A model generated the notes under the pieces. That model was not told the origin of the DNA, ran no database searches, and saw only the letters and a program-made list of their open reading frames with translations. Shown here one piece after another: positions 7,263-14,826 of a DNA stretch of 54,841 nucleotides. How positions within the stretch are numbered: position 1 is the first letter of the stretch; the number at the start of each line of letters is the position of its first letter. The DNA lies in NCBI GenBank assembly GCA_004298015.1, contig SCSE01000014.1, positions 1-54,841 of the forward strand, written 5' to 3'. Made by a program: the position numbers and the translations under genes. The DNA comes from Rhodanobacter sp. Its GTDB lineage: Bacteria; Pseudomonadota; Gammaproteobacteria; Xanthomonadales; Rhodanobacteraceae.

Positions 7263-8684
7263 TCACGCGTGCATGTCTTCCAGCTCCACACCCTTGGTTT
7301 CGCGCACGCTGTACAGCACGAAGATCAGCGACAGCAGCGCAAAGGTGGCATACAAGCCGTAGGCGAAAGTCAGGCCGATTTCGGCCAGCTTGGGAAACGT
7401 GCTGGTGATCGCGAAATTGGCCAACCACTGAGCCGCCGCCGCCACCGCCAGTGCGGTGGCGCGAATCCGGTTGGGGAACATTTCGCCCAGCAACACCCAC
7501 ACGACCGGCCCCCAGCTGACGCCGAAGAACACCACGTAGGCGTTTGCCGCGACCAGCGCCACGATCCCGACGGCGCCAGGCAAACTGATCGCCGCCCCAC
7601 TGCCGACCGCCTGGGAAAAGCACCAGGCCATGGTTGCCAGGGTCAGGGCCATGCCGCCCGAACCCACCACCAGCAGCGGCTTGCGCCCGACCTTGTCGAC
7701 CAGCGAAATGGCCACCAGGGTCACCAGTACGTTGACGATCGAGGTAGCCACGGTGATCTTGAACGAATCGGCATCACTGAACCCCACTGAATGCCAAAGC
7801 GTGGTGGAGTAGTAGAAGATCACGTTGATGCCGACGAACTGCTGGAACACCGACAACAGGATGCCCACCCATACCACCGGCAGCAGACCGGTAGTACCCC
7901 CGAGCAGGTCGCTCAGGCGCGGACGGTGCTCGGAGCGCAAGCTGTCCTCGATGTCGTGCATCTTGCGATCGAGCGCCGCATCATTGTGCATGTCCAGTAC
8001 CTTTTGCAGTACGACCCGGGCTTCGGCCAGTTGCCCCTTCGCCACCAGATGGCGCGGCGACTCCGGCACCAGCAGCACCAAAAACCCGTAGATCAGCGCG
8101 GGGGTCACCGCCACCAGGAACATCCATCGCCAAGCCGCCAGCCCCAGCCACAAGATATGCGAGGGGCCACCCGCGATGCCGGCAAGCCAGGCATCGCTGA
8201 GCAACGCCGCAAAGATGCCCAGCACGATCGCCAACTGCTGCATCGAGCCGAGTCGGCCACGAATCCGCGCCGGCGCCACTTCGGCGATATAGGTCGGCGC
8301 AATCACCGACGCCACGCCGACACCGATACCACCGACCAGTCGCCATACGATCAGGTCCCAGACGTGAAACGCCAGCCCCGAGCCCAGCGCGGCCGCCACC
8401 AGCAGGACTGCCGCCACCTGCATGGTGCGCACCCGGCCCCAGCGGTTGGCCAACATGCCGGCGTACCACGCGCCCAGTGCCGAGCCGAGCAAGGCACAGG
8501 AGACGGCGAAGCCGGTCTGCGTGGCGTCAAGCGTAAAACCACCGCGTATCGCGTCAACCGCACCGTTGATCACCGCCGTATCGAAACCGAACAGGAACCC
8601 CCCCAGAGCGGCTACCGCCGAAATCAATACCACCCGCACCGTCGCGTGCTGGCCCAATCCGTCTGTCGCATTTTCTGAGCTCAT
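7263..8684 (-). CDS. Sugar porter (MFS) family transporter
   Basis: A 473-aa inner-membrane proton/sugar symporter of the XylE/GalP/GlcP type with twelve predicted helices. Family signatures are visible: GGFLFGFDTAVING in helix 1, RWGRVRT after helix 2, VIAPTYIAEVAP, VPESPRHLV before the central loop, QQFVGINVIFYYS, DKVGRKPLL, and the C-terminal motif ending VRETKGVELEDM. The ATG is preceded by GGGGGAGACGCA, a good ribosome site. Upstream lie an ATACGTAT motif and a perfect 14-bp palindrome, both candidate LacI-type operators. The adjacent LacI regulator is probably its controller. The imported sugar (glucose, xylose or a maltodextrin product) cannot be decided from sequence. Confidence 0.93.
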   Translation of the reverse strand: MSSENATDGLGQHATVRVVLISAVAALGGFLFGFDTAVINGAVDAIRGGFTLDATQTGFAVSCALLGSALGAWYAGMLANRWGRVRTMQVAAVLLVAAALGSGLAFHVWDLIVWRLVGGIGVGVASVIAPTYIAEVAPARIRGRLGSMQQLAIVLGIFAALLSDAWLAGIAGGPSHILWLGLAAWRWMFLVAVTPALIYGFLVLLVPESPRHLVAKGQLAEARVVLQKVLDMHNDAALDRKMHDIEDSLRSEHRPRLSDLLGGTTGLLPVVWVGILLSVFQQFVGINVIFYYSTTLWHSVGFSDADSFKITVATSIVNVLVTLVAISLVDKVGRKPLLVVGSGGMALTLATMAWCFSQAVGSGAAISLPGAVGIVALVAANAYVVFFGVSWGPVVWVLLGEMFPNRIRATALAVAAAAQWLANFAITSTFPKLAEIGLTFAYGLYATFALLSLIFVLYSVRETKGVELEDMHA

Positions 8685-8754
8685 TGCGTCTCCCCCACTT
8701 GGTGGTCTTCACATCAGCACTCGATTCTGAGTGGCCGGTGCAACCCTGTCAGAC

Positions 8755-8769
8755 TGAATACGTATGCAG
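8755..8769. promoter_or_regulatory. Candidate LacI-type operator (ATACGTAT core)
   Basis: TGAATACGTATGCAG lies about 70 bp upstream of the sugar porter start. The same 15 bases recur exactly at 40676-40690 upstream of the six-hairpin glycosidase. The core ATACGTAT is a palindrome with a central CG step, as usual for LacI-family operators. It is rare in this GC-rich DNA; I found only three occurrences of the core, all upstream of sugar genes. Confidence 0.55.
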
Positions 8770-8851
8770 GACCCGATGTCACCCTCACGGCGCCTGCGTC
8801 TGCCTGCCCCACATCCTAGCCTGCTCGCGAAAAACGCAATATCCAATTGAA

Positions 8852-8875
8852 TGACAGCGCTGTCAATACGTATTG
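8852..8875. promoter_or_regulatory. Two overlapping palindromes upstream of the sugar porter
   Basis: TGACAGCGCTGTCA (8852-8865) is a perfect 14-bp palindrome. It overlaps CAATACGTATTG (8864-8875), a perfect 12-bp palindrome containing the ATACGTAT core. Both have a central C/G step and are of operator size. They lie about 170-190 bp upstream of the porter start, in a stretch with no coding sequence. Binding by the neighbouring LacI-family protein is inferred. Confidence 0.5.
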
Positions 8876-8937
8876 GAGAATACGCTTGCCCGGTCGAGTT
8901 GCATACCCTCGCAACGCAGCCGCCGCACCCGCCACCC

Positions 8938-9009
8938 GTAGGAGCGCACCCTGTGCGCGATGCTTTTCGTCAAACCATCAAGGGCATCGCGCACAGGGTG
9001 CGCTCCTAC
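8938..9009. repeat. Paired REP element, copy 1
   Basis: Two 26-bp arms (8938-8963 and 8984-9009) are perfect inverted copies beginning GTAGGAGCGCACC. Each arm contains its own small hairpin GCGCAC-CCT-GTGCGC. This is the GTAG-tetranucleotide REP design known from Pseudomonas and xanthomonads, arranged as an inverted pair (BIME-like). It lies 8 bp downstream of the recQ stop codon. Other copies are at 13831-13932 and 44534-44614. No RAYT transposase is present in the window. Confidence 0.85.
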
Positions 9010-9016
9010 ACGCGTA

Positions 9017-10858
9017 TCACGACCCGGCTTGTGCCTGCGCGTTGATCACCGCCAGGAAATCACGACCGTAACGCTGGAGCTTGGCTTCACCCACCCCGCT
9101 GATGGTGGCAAGCTCATCCTCGTTTGCCGGCAACGCGCGCAGCATCGCCAGCAAGGTGGCGTCGTGAAACACCACGTAAGGCGGCACGCCTTGCTGCTTC
9201 GCCAACTGGGTGCGCAGGGCACGTAACTCGTCCCACATCGGCTGCTCGTAAGCCTCGATACCGAGGCTGCCGCCGCTGCTGCGATCACCGGTAACGAGCT
9301 TGCTGTCGCGGCGGCGACGGCTGGCGCGTTCGGGCCGGGCATCCTCACGCAACTTTACCGGCGCGCCGCCGCTGAGCACGGCACGACTGGATGCGGTCAG
9401 GCGCAGCGTGCCGTAACCTTCGGCATCGGCCTCGAGCAGCCCGGCGGCCAGCAATTGGCGGAACACGGAACGCCACTGCTTTTCGTCCATCTCGGCGCCG
9501 ATGCCGAACGTGCTCACATGATGGTGATCCAGGCTGAGAACCCGCTCGGTTTCCTCGCCGCGCAGCACATCGATCACATGCCCGGAACCGAAGCGTTGCC
9601 CGGTGCGATAGACCGCCGACAAGGCTTTCTGGGCGGGCACGGTGGCATCCCATGTTTTCGGCGGCGCGATGCAGTTGTCGCAATGACCGCAGGGACCGGG
9701 ATAGCTTTCGCCGAAGGCTCCCAGCAGCCGTTCGCGCCGGCAACCGGTGGCCTCGGCATAGGCCAGCAGCAACTCCAGCTTCTGCCGTTCGACCCGCTTG
9801 CGCTCATCGGCCGATTCGGACTGGGCGATCATCTGGCTCATGGTGACCACATCGGACAGGCCGTAGATCATCCATGCCTCGGCGGGCAGACCGTCGCGGC
9901 CGGCGCGACCGGTTTCCTGGTAGTAGCCTTCGATGCTTCGGGGCAAATCCAGATGCACCACAAAGCGAACATCCGGCTTGTCGATGCCCATGCCGAAGGC
10001 TACCGTGGCGACCATCACCACGCCGTCCTCGCGCAGAAAGCGCTGCTGGTTCTTCGCCCGTGTCGCCGTATCCAGCCCGGCGTGGTAAGGCAACGCCTCG
10101 ATGCCCGACCCGGCCAGCCATTCGGCGGTGTCATCGACCTTGCGCCTGCTCAGGCAATAGACGATGCCGGACTCGTCCTGATGACCGAGCAGGAACTCGC
10201 CGAGCTGGCGTTTCGCGTTGTGGCGCAAGCCGACCCGGTAGCCGATATTCGGTCGATCGAAACTGGCCACGAACTGGCGCGCACGCTGCAGCGCCAGCCG
10301 TTCGACAATTTCCTCGCGGGTACGCGGATCGGCCGTGGCCGTAAGTGCAACGCGCGGCACCTCGGGGAAGCGCTGGTGCAGGATCGCCAGCTCGCGGTAT
10401 TCCGGGCGGAAATCGTGACCCCATTGCGATACACAGTGCGCCTCGTCGATCGCGAACAAGGCGACTTCGGTACGTTCGAGCTGACTCAGGAAACGGCCGG
10501 TCAGCAAGCGCTCGGGCGCCACGTAAAGCAGGTCGAGCTCGCCGGCCAGCAACTGCCGTTCGACCTCGCGTTGGGCGTCCCCGCTCAGGCTGGAATTCAG
10601 ATAGGCCGCCGAAACGCCCGCCTCGCGCAGGGCGTCGACCTGATCCTGCATCAACGCGATCAGCGGCGACACCACGATACCCGTGCCCTGCCGCAACAGG
10701 GCCGGAATTTGATAGCACAACGATTTGCCACCGCCCGTCGGCATCAGCACCAGCGCGTCCCCGCCCTCACTCAGGTGCTCGACGATGTCCTGTTGCTGGC
10801 CGCGGAAACTGGCGTACCCAAAAACGCTTTGAAGAAGATTGAGAGCCGTGGAATCCAT
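9017..10858 (-). CDS. recQ: ATP-dependent DNA helicase RecQ
   Basis: A 613-aa superfamily-2 3'-5' DNA helicase acting in recombination and stalled-fork repair. Domains in order: helicase core with Walker A MPTGGGKS (near residue 43), DEAH box [18 protein letters not shown], motif [15 protein letters not shown] and the arginine-finger [10 protein letters not shown]. Then come the RQC region with zinc ligands (CRRERLL...CGHCDNC), a winged helix, and a C-terminal HRDC domain ([21 protein letters not shown]). Length and start match full-length bacterial RecQ. The paired REP element immediately follows the stop codon. Confidence 0.97.
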   Translation of the reverse strand: MDSTALNLLQSVFGYASFRGQQQDIVEHLSEGGDALVLMPTGGGKSLCYQIPALLRQGTGIVVSPLIALMQDQVDALREAGVSAAYLNSSLSGDAQREVERQLLAGELDLLYVAPERLLTGRFLSQLERTEVALFAIDEAHCVSQWGHDFRPEYRELAILHQRFPEVPRVALTATADPRTREEIVERLALQRARQFVASFDRPNIGYRVGLRHNAKRQLGEFLLGHQDESGIVYCLSRRKVDDTAEWLAGSGIEALPYHAGLDTATRAKNQQRFLREDGVVMVATVAFGMGIDKPDVRFVVHLDLPRSIEGYYQETGRAGRDGLPAEAWMIYGLSDVVTMSQMIAQSESADERKRVERQKLELLLAYAEATGCRRERLLGAFGESYPGPCGHCDNCIAPPKTWDATVPAQKALSAVYRTGQRFGSGHVIDVLRGEETERVLSLDHHHVSTFGIGAEMDEKQWRSVFRQLLAAGLLEADAEGYGTLRLTASSRAVLSGGAPVKLREDARPERASRRRRDSKLVTGDRSSGGSLGIEAYEQPMWDELRALRTQLAKQQGVPPYVVFHDATLLAMLRALPANEDELATISGVGEAKLQRYGRDFLAVINAQAQAGS

Positions 10859-11077
10859 CCGCTACATGCTAGCAAAGTCGACCTATGAAACTGTCGCTCA
10901 ATTGCGCAACAACGCGTCAGAACAGGCCGCGCCCAGAGGGTTGTGAAAATATCGAACGCCGTAGCGAGAGCGTCGCCAGGGGTGCGTGGCAAGGTGGGTC
11001 CTGATTCCCCACATGTTGCATCCTCACTTCCGCAGAACCTCGCCAGAGGACTGTTTGAAGCGGCGCCCAGCAGAATC

Positions 11078-11150
11078 TTGCGTGACCCCACCCCTCAAGA
11101 ATGGCCATCTCAAGCCCTTCTCGAAACCAGGGTGCGGCAGACGGGTGGTC
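11078..11150 (+). repeat. Dispersed repeat, family D, copy 2
   Basis: A 73-bp unit beginning TTGCGTGACCCCACC, with ATGGCCATCTCAAGCC in the middle. It is a direct, diverged copy of 11340-11412 and an inverted copy of 5906-5981. Confidence 0.65.
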
Positions 11151-11178
11151 CGCTCTTCCATCGCAACCCGTGCACCGG

Positions 11179-11253
11179 CGTAGGGCGGACACGGTCCGCC
11201 GGCCCTGCCCAGAGGCGTCATGACGAAATGCGGCGGACGGTGTCCGCCCTACG
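11179..11253. repeat. Palindromic REP-like pair (GTAGGGCGG type)
   Basis: CGTAGGGCGGACACGGTCCG (continuing CCG) at 11179-11201 is matched by its inverted copy at 11231-11253, ending CGTCCGCCCTACG-like. Arms of about 23 bp with few mismatches flank a 29-bp spacer. It resembles a REP pair but differs in sequence from the GTAGGAGCG units elsewhere in the window. Confidence 0.7.
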
Positions 11254-11339
11254 CGGCGGCGGAAAGCGTGCCTCGTGATGCGTCCTCAATGTCGCGAATC
11301 CGCATCAAGTGACCCTTGGCGACCGCGATCCGCCAGGTT

Positions 11340-11412
11340 TTGCGCGACCCCACCGACCGAGGATGGCGATCTCAAGCCATACCCCAAACGAGGATGCAGC
11401 CGATGGGTAATC
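11340..11412 (+). repeat. Dispersed repeat, family D, copy 3
   Basis: A 73-bp unit beginning TTGCGCGACCCCACC, with GATGGCGATCTCAAGCC in the middle and GATGCAGCCGATGGGTAATC at the end. It is a direct copy of 11078-11150, 189 bp downstream of that unit. Confidence 0.65.
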
Positions 11413-11536
11413 AGGAGGTGCGCTGCGGGGAAATCCGGGTCATTTTGTTCACCAAACTCCCCGAATTTCCCTGCAGCGAGCCGGCGACCCGGCATCTGAC
11501 CGCGATCGCAGCAGGTGGGCGAATTTTCACAGCCTC

Positions 11537-11893
11537 TCAGCTATCGGGCCCGCCCCACAAGACGCGATCGAGATGGCCGTCCACGCCAAAACGTGACAAC
11601 GCCACGCGGCCGTGCCTGACTTCCACGCCTTCCGCTCGCAATAACCGGCACTGTTCGCGAAAGCCGGCACTGTCGGGTGGCAGGGCGACCTGCCCGCTGG
11701 CACGCAACACGCGATGCCAGGGCAAGCGCATCCCGGCCGGGGTCTCGCGCAGAAGCTTTCCGACCAGGCGAGCGCGTCCCGGCAGCCCGGCCCGGATCGC
11801 AATTGCACCATAGCTGGCCACGCGACCGCGCGGAATGGCGGCGATGGCAGCATAAATATGCGCATGGCTATCTTGGCAATTCAACGGGTTCAT
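11537..11893 (-). CDS. Alkyltransferase-like protein (ATL), MGMT fold
   Basis: A 118-aa protein with the DNA-binding domain of O6-alkylguanine-DNA alkyltransferases. It has the helix-turn-helix region (IPRGRVASYGAIA), the arginine-finger segment, and the active-site motif written PWHRV (Trp59 replacing the alkyl-accepting Cys of PCHRV). That substitution defines ATL proteins, which bind O6-alkylguanine and flag it for nucleotide excision repair but cannot transfer the alkyl group. The ATG at 11893 gives the usual short length; a longer in-frame extension upstream lacks family similarity. It stands alone, between the repeat region and a divergent hypothetical gene. Confidence 0.88.
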   Translation of the reverse strand: MNPLNCQDSHAHIYAAIAAIPRGRVASYGAIAIRAGLPGRARLVGKLLRETPAGMRLPWHRVLRASGQVALPPDSAGFREQCRLLRAEGVEVRHGRVALSRFGVDGHLDRVLWGGPDS

Positions 11894-11988
11894 CCGGCAG
11901 GACGACTCAGATCGACGGACTCTGATCACGCGACGCGAGCAGCAAGACGTGGCAGAGTAGCGTTTCAATTTGCCACGGATTTTGCCCC

Positions 11989-12393
11989 ATGCAACATTTC
12001 GAAGCTGTGCGTTCCCATATCGGAAGCCGGCACGAACTGCGCCAGAACGACCCCTACCTGATCAGTTTCGACCTGGAACTGGCACACAGCCGCTGTCAGG
12101 GCATCTATCTGGCCGAACTGGAGGACGAGTCGGGCGCACGCTATCTGCGCATTTCCACGCCGATCGGCCCGCTGGCAGGTACCGACCCTTGTCGCTGCCT
12201 GCGTTTCAACTGGCAGCAGCGCACCGGCTTTCTCGCCGTAGCCGACCTGGATGGCTCGCCCTATCTGCATTTGTGCGAAAACCGCCCTTACGCGTTCCTC
12301 GACGCCAGCGAGCTTGAGCGCGTGATTCGCGAACTCGGCATGCTGGGCGACCAACTGGAACTGATGATTGCCAGCGGCGGCGACCGTCTCTGA
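11989..12393 (+). CDS. Conserved hypothetical protein, 134 aa
   Basis: A 134-aa soluble, acidic protein with no signal peptide or membrane segment. The sequence alternates short strands and a C-terminal helix (ASELERVIRELGMLGDQLEL), suggesting a small alpha/beta fold. I recognise no catalytic motif; conserved-looking cysteines occur in CRCLRF and HLCENRP. It begins at the first ATG after the divergent ATL gene (95-bp gap) and has high-GC codon usage like its neighbours, which supports it being a real gene. A chaperone-like or YbjN-like fold is conceivable but unproven. Confidence 0.7.
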   Translation: MQHFEAVRSHIGSRHELRQNDPYLISFDLELAHSRCQGIYLAELEDESGARYLRISTPIGPLAGTDPCRCLRFNWQQRTGFLAVADLDGSPYLHLCENRPYAFLDASELERVIRELGMLGDQLELMIASGGDRL

Positions 12394-12514
12394 TCTCGCC
12401 AGGAAGCTGTCGGGCTTCGATCGCTCGATCGACGAATCCCGGACCGCGGGGATGAAGTAGAGCCCCGCCTGCGCTTACACTGCACCCCATGCCATCTCTT
12501 TTGTCGTCACTGCG

Positions 12515-13834
12515 ATGCTGACCGAAATCGCGATTGTCCTCGTGCTGGCGCTGTGCAACGGTTTTTTTGCGTTGTCTGAAATGGCCTTGATCGCCTCGCG
12601 CAAGAGCCGCCTCAAGCAGATGGCGAAGACCAGCCAGCGCGCCGCCGTGGCTTTGCGCCAGGCCGAAGCGCCGGAATACTTTCTTTCCACGGTGCAGGTT
12701 GGCATCACCCTGGTGATGCTGACGACCGGCGCGATCGCCGGCGATGCACTGGGCACCCATATCGCCGAGGCCCTGCACGCCGAGCACTATGTCTGGCTGG
12801 CCCCCTACGCCCGGGTGATCGGTATCGTGCTGGGCTTCGTGCTGATCTCCTTCATCCAGATCGTGATCGGCGAACTGGTGCCGAAACGGCTGGCGCTGGC
12901 CGCACCGGAGCAGGTCTCGAGTGTCATGGCGATTCCGATGCTGGTGTTGTCCCGGGTCAGTGCGCCCTTCGTCTGGCTGTTGAACGCCTCCAGCAACCTG
13001 TTGCTGCGCCTGTTGCGGGTCAACCAGCGTGGTCGCGGTGTGGTCACCGAGGACGAGATCCGGCTGCTGGTCGCTGAAAGCGCCGAGCAAGGCGTGCTCG
13101 ACGCCGACGAACACAACATGGTCAACCGGGTCCTGCGACTGGGCGACCGCACGGTAGACAGTGTCATGACACCGCGCATGCGCATCGCCTGGCTGGACAT
13201 CGCGGCACCGCGCGATGAAAACATCGAGGTGTTGCGGGAGACCCCCTATTCCCGCTACCCGGTATACCGCGGCGACGAAAGTGAGGTGGTCGGCATCGTC
13301 GAGGTCAAGCGCATGCTGCACAGCTTCACCGAGGGCAGCCCGGAACTGTTCGCCCATCTATCCCGGCCGCTGTTCGTGCCGGCCACCGCCCGCGCACTCG
13401 ACTTGCTGGAGGAATTCCGCGATGCCGACACCCCGCTGGCCCTGGTGGTCGACGAGTACGGCGACATCGAAGGCGTGGTCACGGTCAACGATTTGCTGGC
13501 AGCGGTGGTCGGAGCCAGCCAGATCGGCCACGGCGACGACCAGAACGCACCGATCGTGCAACGTGCCGATGGCAGCTGGCTGATCGACGGCAGCCTGTCG
13601 ACCGATGACCTGCGCGAGCTGCTGCATCTCGATCAGTTGCCCGGTGAGCAGGAACACGACTTCCGCACGGTCGCCGGCATGGTGATGACCGCGCTCGGGC
13701 ATATCCCGCAAACCGGCGAGGTTTTCGCGTGGCATGGCATCCGCTTCGAGGTGATCGACCTCGATGGCGCCCGCATCGACAAGCTGCTGGTCACCCCGGC
13801 ACCGTTGCGGGTCCCCGCCGACGACGCGATGTAG
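12515..13834 (+). CDS. Hemolysin-family / CorC-HlyC (CNNM-type) membrane protein
   Basis: A 439-aa protein of the UPF0053 group. An N-terminal DUF21/CNNM membrane domain with about four helices (residues 1-150; CNGFFALSEMALIASRKSRL at the start) is followed by two CBS domains (about 200-320; SVMTPRM and YPVYRG motifs, VVDEYGDIEGVVTVNDLL). A C-terminal CorC_HlyC/TerC-associated domain ends near the C-terminus. Relatives act in magnesium or cobalt efflux, though substrate assignment is uncertain. The stop codon TAG (13832-13834) is formed by the first bases (GTAG) of the REP element that follows. Confidence 0.92.
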   Translation: MLTEIAIVLVLALCNGFFALSEMALIASRKSRLKQMAKTSQRAAVALRQAEAPEYFLSTVQVGITLVMLTTGAIAGDALGTHIAEALHAEHYVWLAPYARVIGIVLGFVLISFIQIVIGELVPKRLALAAPEQVSSVMAIPMLVLSRVSAPFVWLLNASSNLLLRLLRVNQRGRGVVTEDEIRLLVAESAEQGVLDADEHNMVNRVLRLGDRTVDSVMTPRMRIAWLDIAAPRDENIEVLRETPYSRYPVYRGDESEVVGIVEVKRMLHSFTEGSPELFAHLSRPLFVPATARALDLLEEFRDADTPLALVVDEYGDIEGVVTVNDLLAAVVGASQIGHGDDQNAPIVQRADGSWLIDGSLSTDDLRELLHLDQLPGEQEHDFRTVAGMVMTALGHIPQTGEVFAWHGIRFEVIDLDGARIDKLLVTPAPLRVPADDAM

Positions 13835-13932
13835 GAGCGCACCCTGTGCGCAAGAGGGGACTTCCTTCGGTCGTGCGCGATGCTTTTCGTCGATGATGCG
13901 GAAAAGCATTCGCGCACAGGGTGCGCTCCTAC
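13831..13932. repeat. Paired REP element, copy 2
   Basis: The element starts with GTAGGAGCGCACCCTGTGCG and ends with the inverted copy finishing GCGCTCCTAC. An inner inverted segment (GTGCGCGATGCTTTTC against GAAAAGCATTCGCGCAC) makes a double-arm structure. It fills the whole gap between the convergent genes corC/hlyC-like and trmJ, and could serve as a bidirectional transcription stop. Its first four bases provide the upstream gene's stop codon. Confidence 0.85.
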
Positions 13933-13935
13933 AGA

Positions 13936-14697
13936 TTATTTGCCCTTGTCCCTGACCAGCCCCGCCATGCGCTGGGTATCCGCCAGGATGCCATGCAACA
14001 CCCGAAGCTCCCGCTCATCCGGCTGCGCGCGCTGATACAACTTGCGCAAGCGCAACAAGATCGTGGTCGCGGTGCGACCCTTGTGGAAATCGATGTCGTC
14101 CAGGGTCTGCGCCAGATGCTCGTAGAAGCGCTCCATCTGCACTGCGTCGGCTGGAGGCTCATGCTCTGGCAGCGAGGCCTCCGGAATTTCGCCAAGTATC
14201 GCCATGCGCAACTCATACGCCATCACCTGTACCGCCTGCGACAGGTTCAGCGAGCTGAAATCGTCGACGCTGGGTATCCGCACCATCGCATGGCAGCGGG
14301 CCAGTTCCTCATTCTCCAGGCCGCTACGCTCATTGCCGAAAACCAGGGCAACCTGCTGACCGCTTGCGGCTGCGACCAGCGCCTGCTGCGCCGCTTCGCG
14401 CGGCGAGAGCTCCGCCAGCGTCACCCCGCGGCGACGCGCCGACAACCCCAGCACCAGGTTACTTCCGGCCAGGCTCTCGATCAGCCCCGCATGAATGCCG
14501 GCGCGGTCAAGCACCTCGTCGGCACCGGCCGCCAGCGCACTTGCCTGCGGATCGGGAAAACGTGCTGGCGCGACCAGCTCCAGCCGCTCGAAACCCATGG
14601 TGCGGATCGCGCGCGCCGCGCTGCCGATGTTTCCGGGATGCGATGTACGCACCAGCACGTGACGGATACGCGCGGCGATTTCATGGGCTGTGGACAT
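13936..14697 (-). CDS. trmJ: tRNA (cytidine/uridine-2'-O-)-methyltransferase TrmJ
   Basis: A 253-aa SPOUT-class enzyme that 2'-O-methylates position 32 of certain tRNAs using S-adenosylmethionine. Visible SpoU/TrmH motifs: VRTSHPGNIGSAARAIRTMG (motif 1), ALVFGNERSGL (motif 2, SAM knot) and IPSVDDFSSLNLSQAVQVMAYEL (motif 3), followed by a C-terminal helical extension typical of TrmJ. The ATG at 14697 was chosen over an upstream in-frame start because it places motif 1 at the usual distance. It is divergent from suhB (129-bp gap), an arrangement known in other gammaproteobacteria. The REP element ends four bases beyond its stop. Confidence 0.95.
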   Translation of the reverse strand: MSTAHEIAARIRHVLVRTSHPGNIGSAARAIRTMGFERLELVAPARFPDPQASALAAGADEVLDRAGIHAGLIESLAGSNLVLGLSARRRGVTLAELSPREAAQQALVAAASGQQVALVFGNERSGLENEELARCHAMVRIPSVDDFSSLNLSQAVQVMAYELRMAILGEIPEASLPEHEPPADAVQMERFYEHLAQTLDDIDFHKGRTATTILLRLRKLYQRAQPDERELRVLHGILADTQRMAGLVRDKGK

Positions 14698-14826
14698 GCG
14701 AAGGAGCCGAACTTGGGTAACGACAGCCAAGGATAACTGAAGCACTACCCGACGCTCGAATGTCCTGCCAACGCGCCTCTGTTAGAATCGCCGACCGCAA
14801 CCCCGCTCTTTTGCAAAGTCGAAGCC

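Larger units (their letters stand above)
10943..11530 (+). repeat. Composite repeat region, family C with nested repeats
   Basis: This gap between recQ and the ATL gene (10859-11536) has no convincing gene. It is bounded by GTGAAAATATCGAACGCCGT at 10943 and GGGCGAATTTTCAC ending at 11530, which are inverted ends. Both ends match a compact 165-bp copy at 15658-15822. Inside lie two direct copies of family D and one GTAGGGCGG palindrome pair, so the region looks like a stack of elements inserted into one another. The 84 bp between recQ and 10943 show nothing I can name. Confidence 0.6.

Noticed and set aside
9455..10888. A 477-codon open frame on the plus strand opposite recQ, and a 509-codon one (16327-17856) opposite the amidotransferase gene
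   Set aside because: Both are shadows of GC-rich genes on the other strand: low-complexity, His/Arg/Gln/Gly-rich translations with no domain, while the opposite strand encodes clear RecQ and AsnB motifs.
10943..11530. CRISPR array in the repeat-rich gap
   Set aside because: Repeats are long, imperfect, of several families and not evenly spaced, and no cas genes are present.
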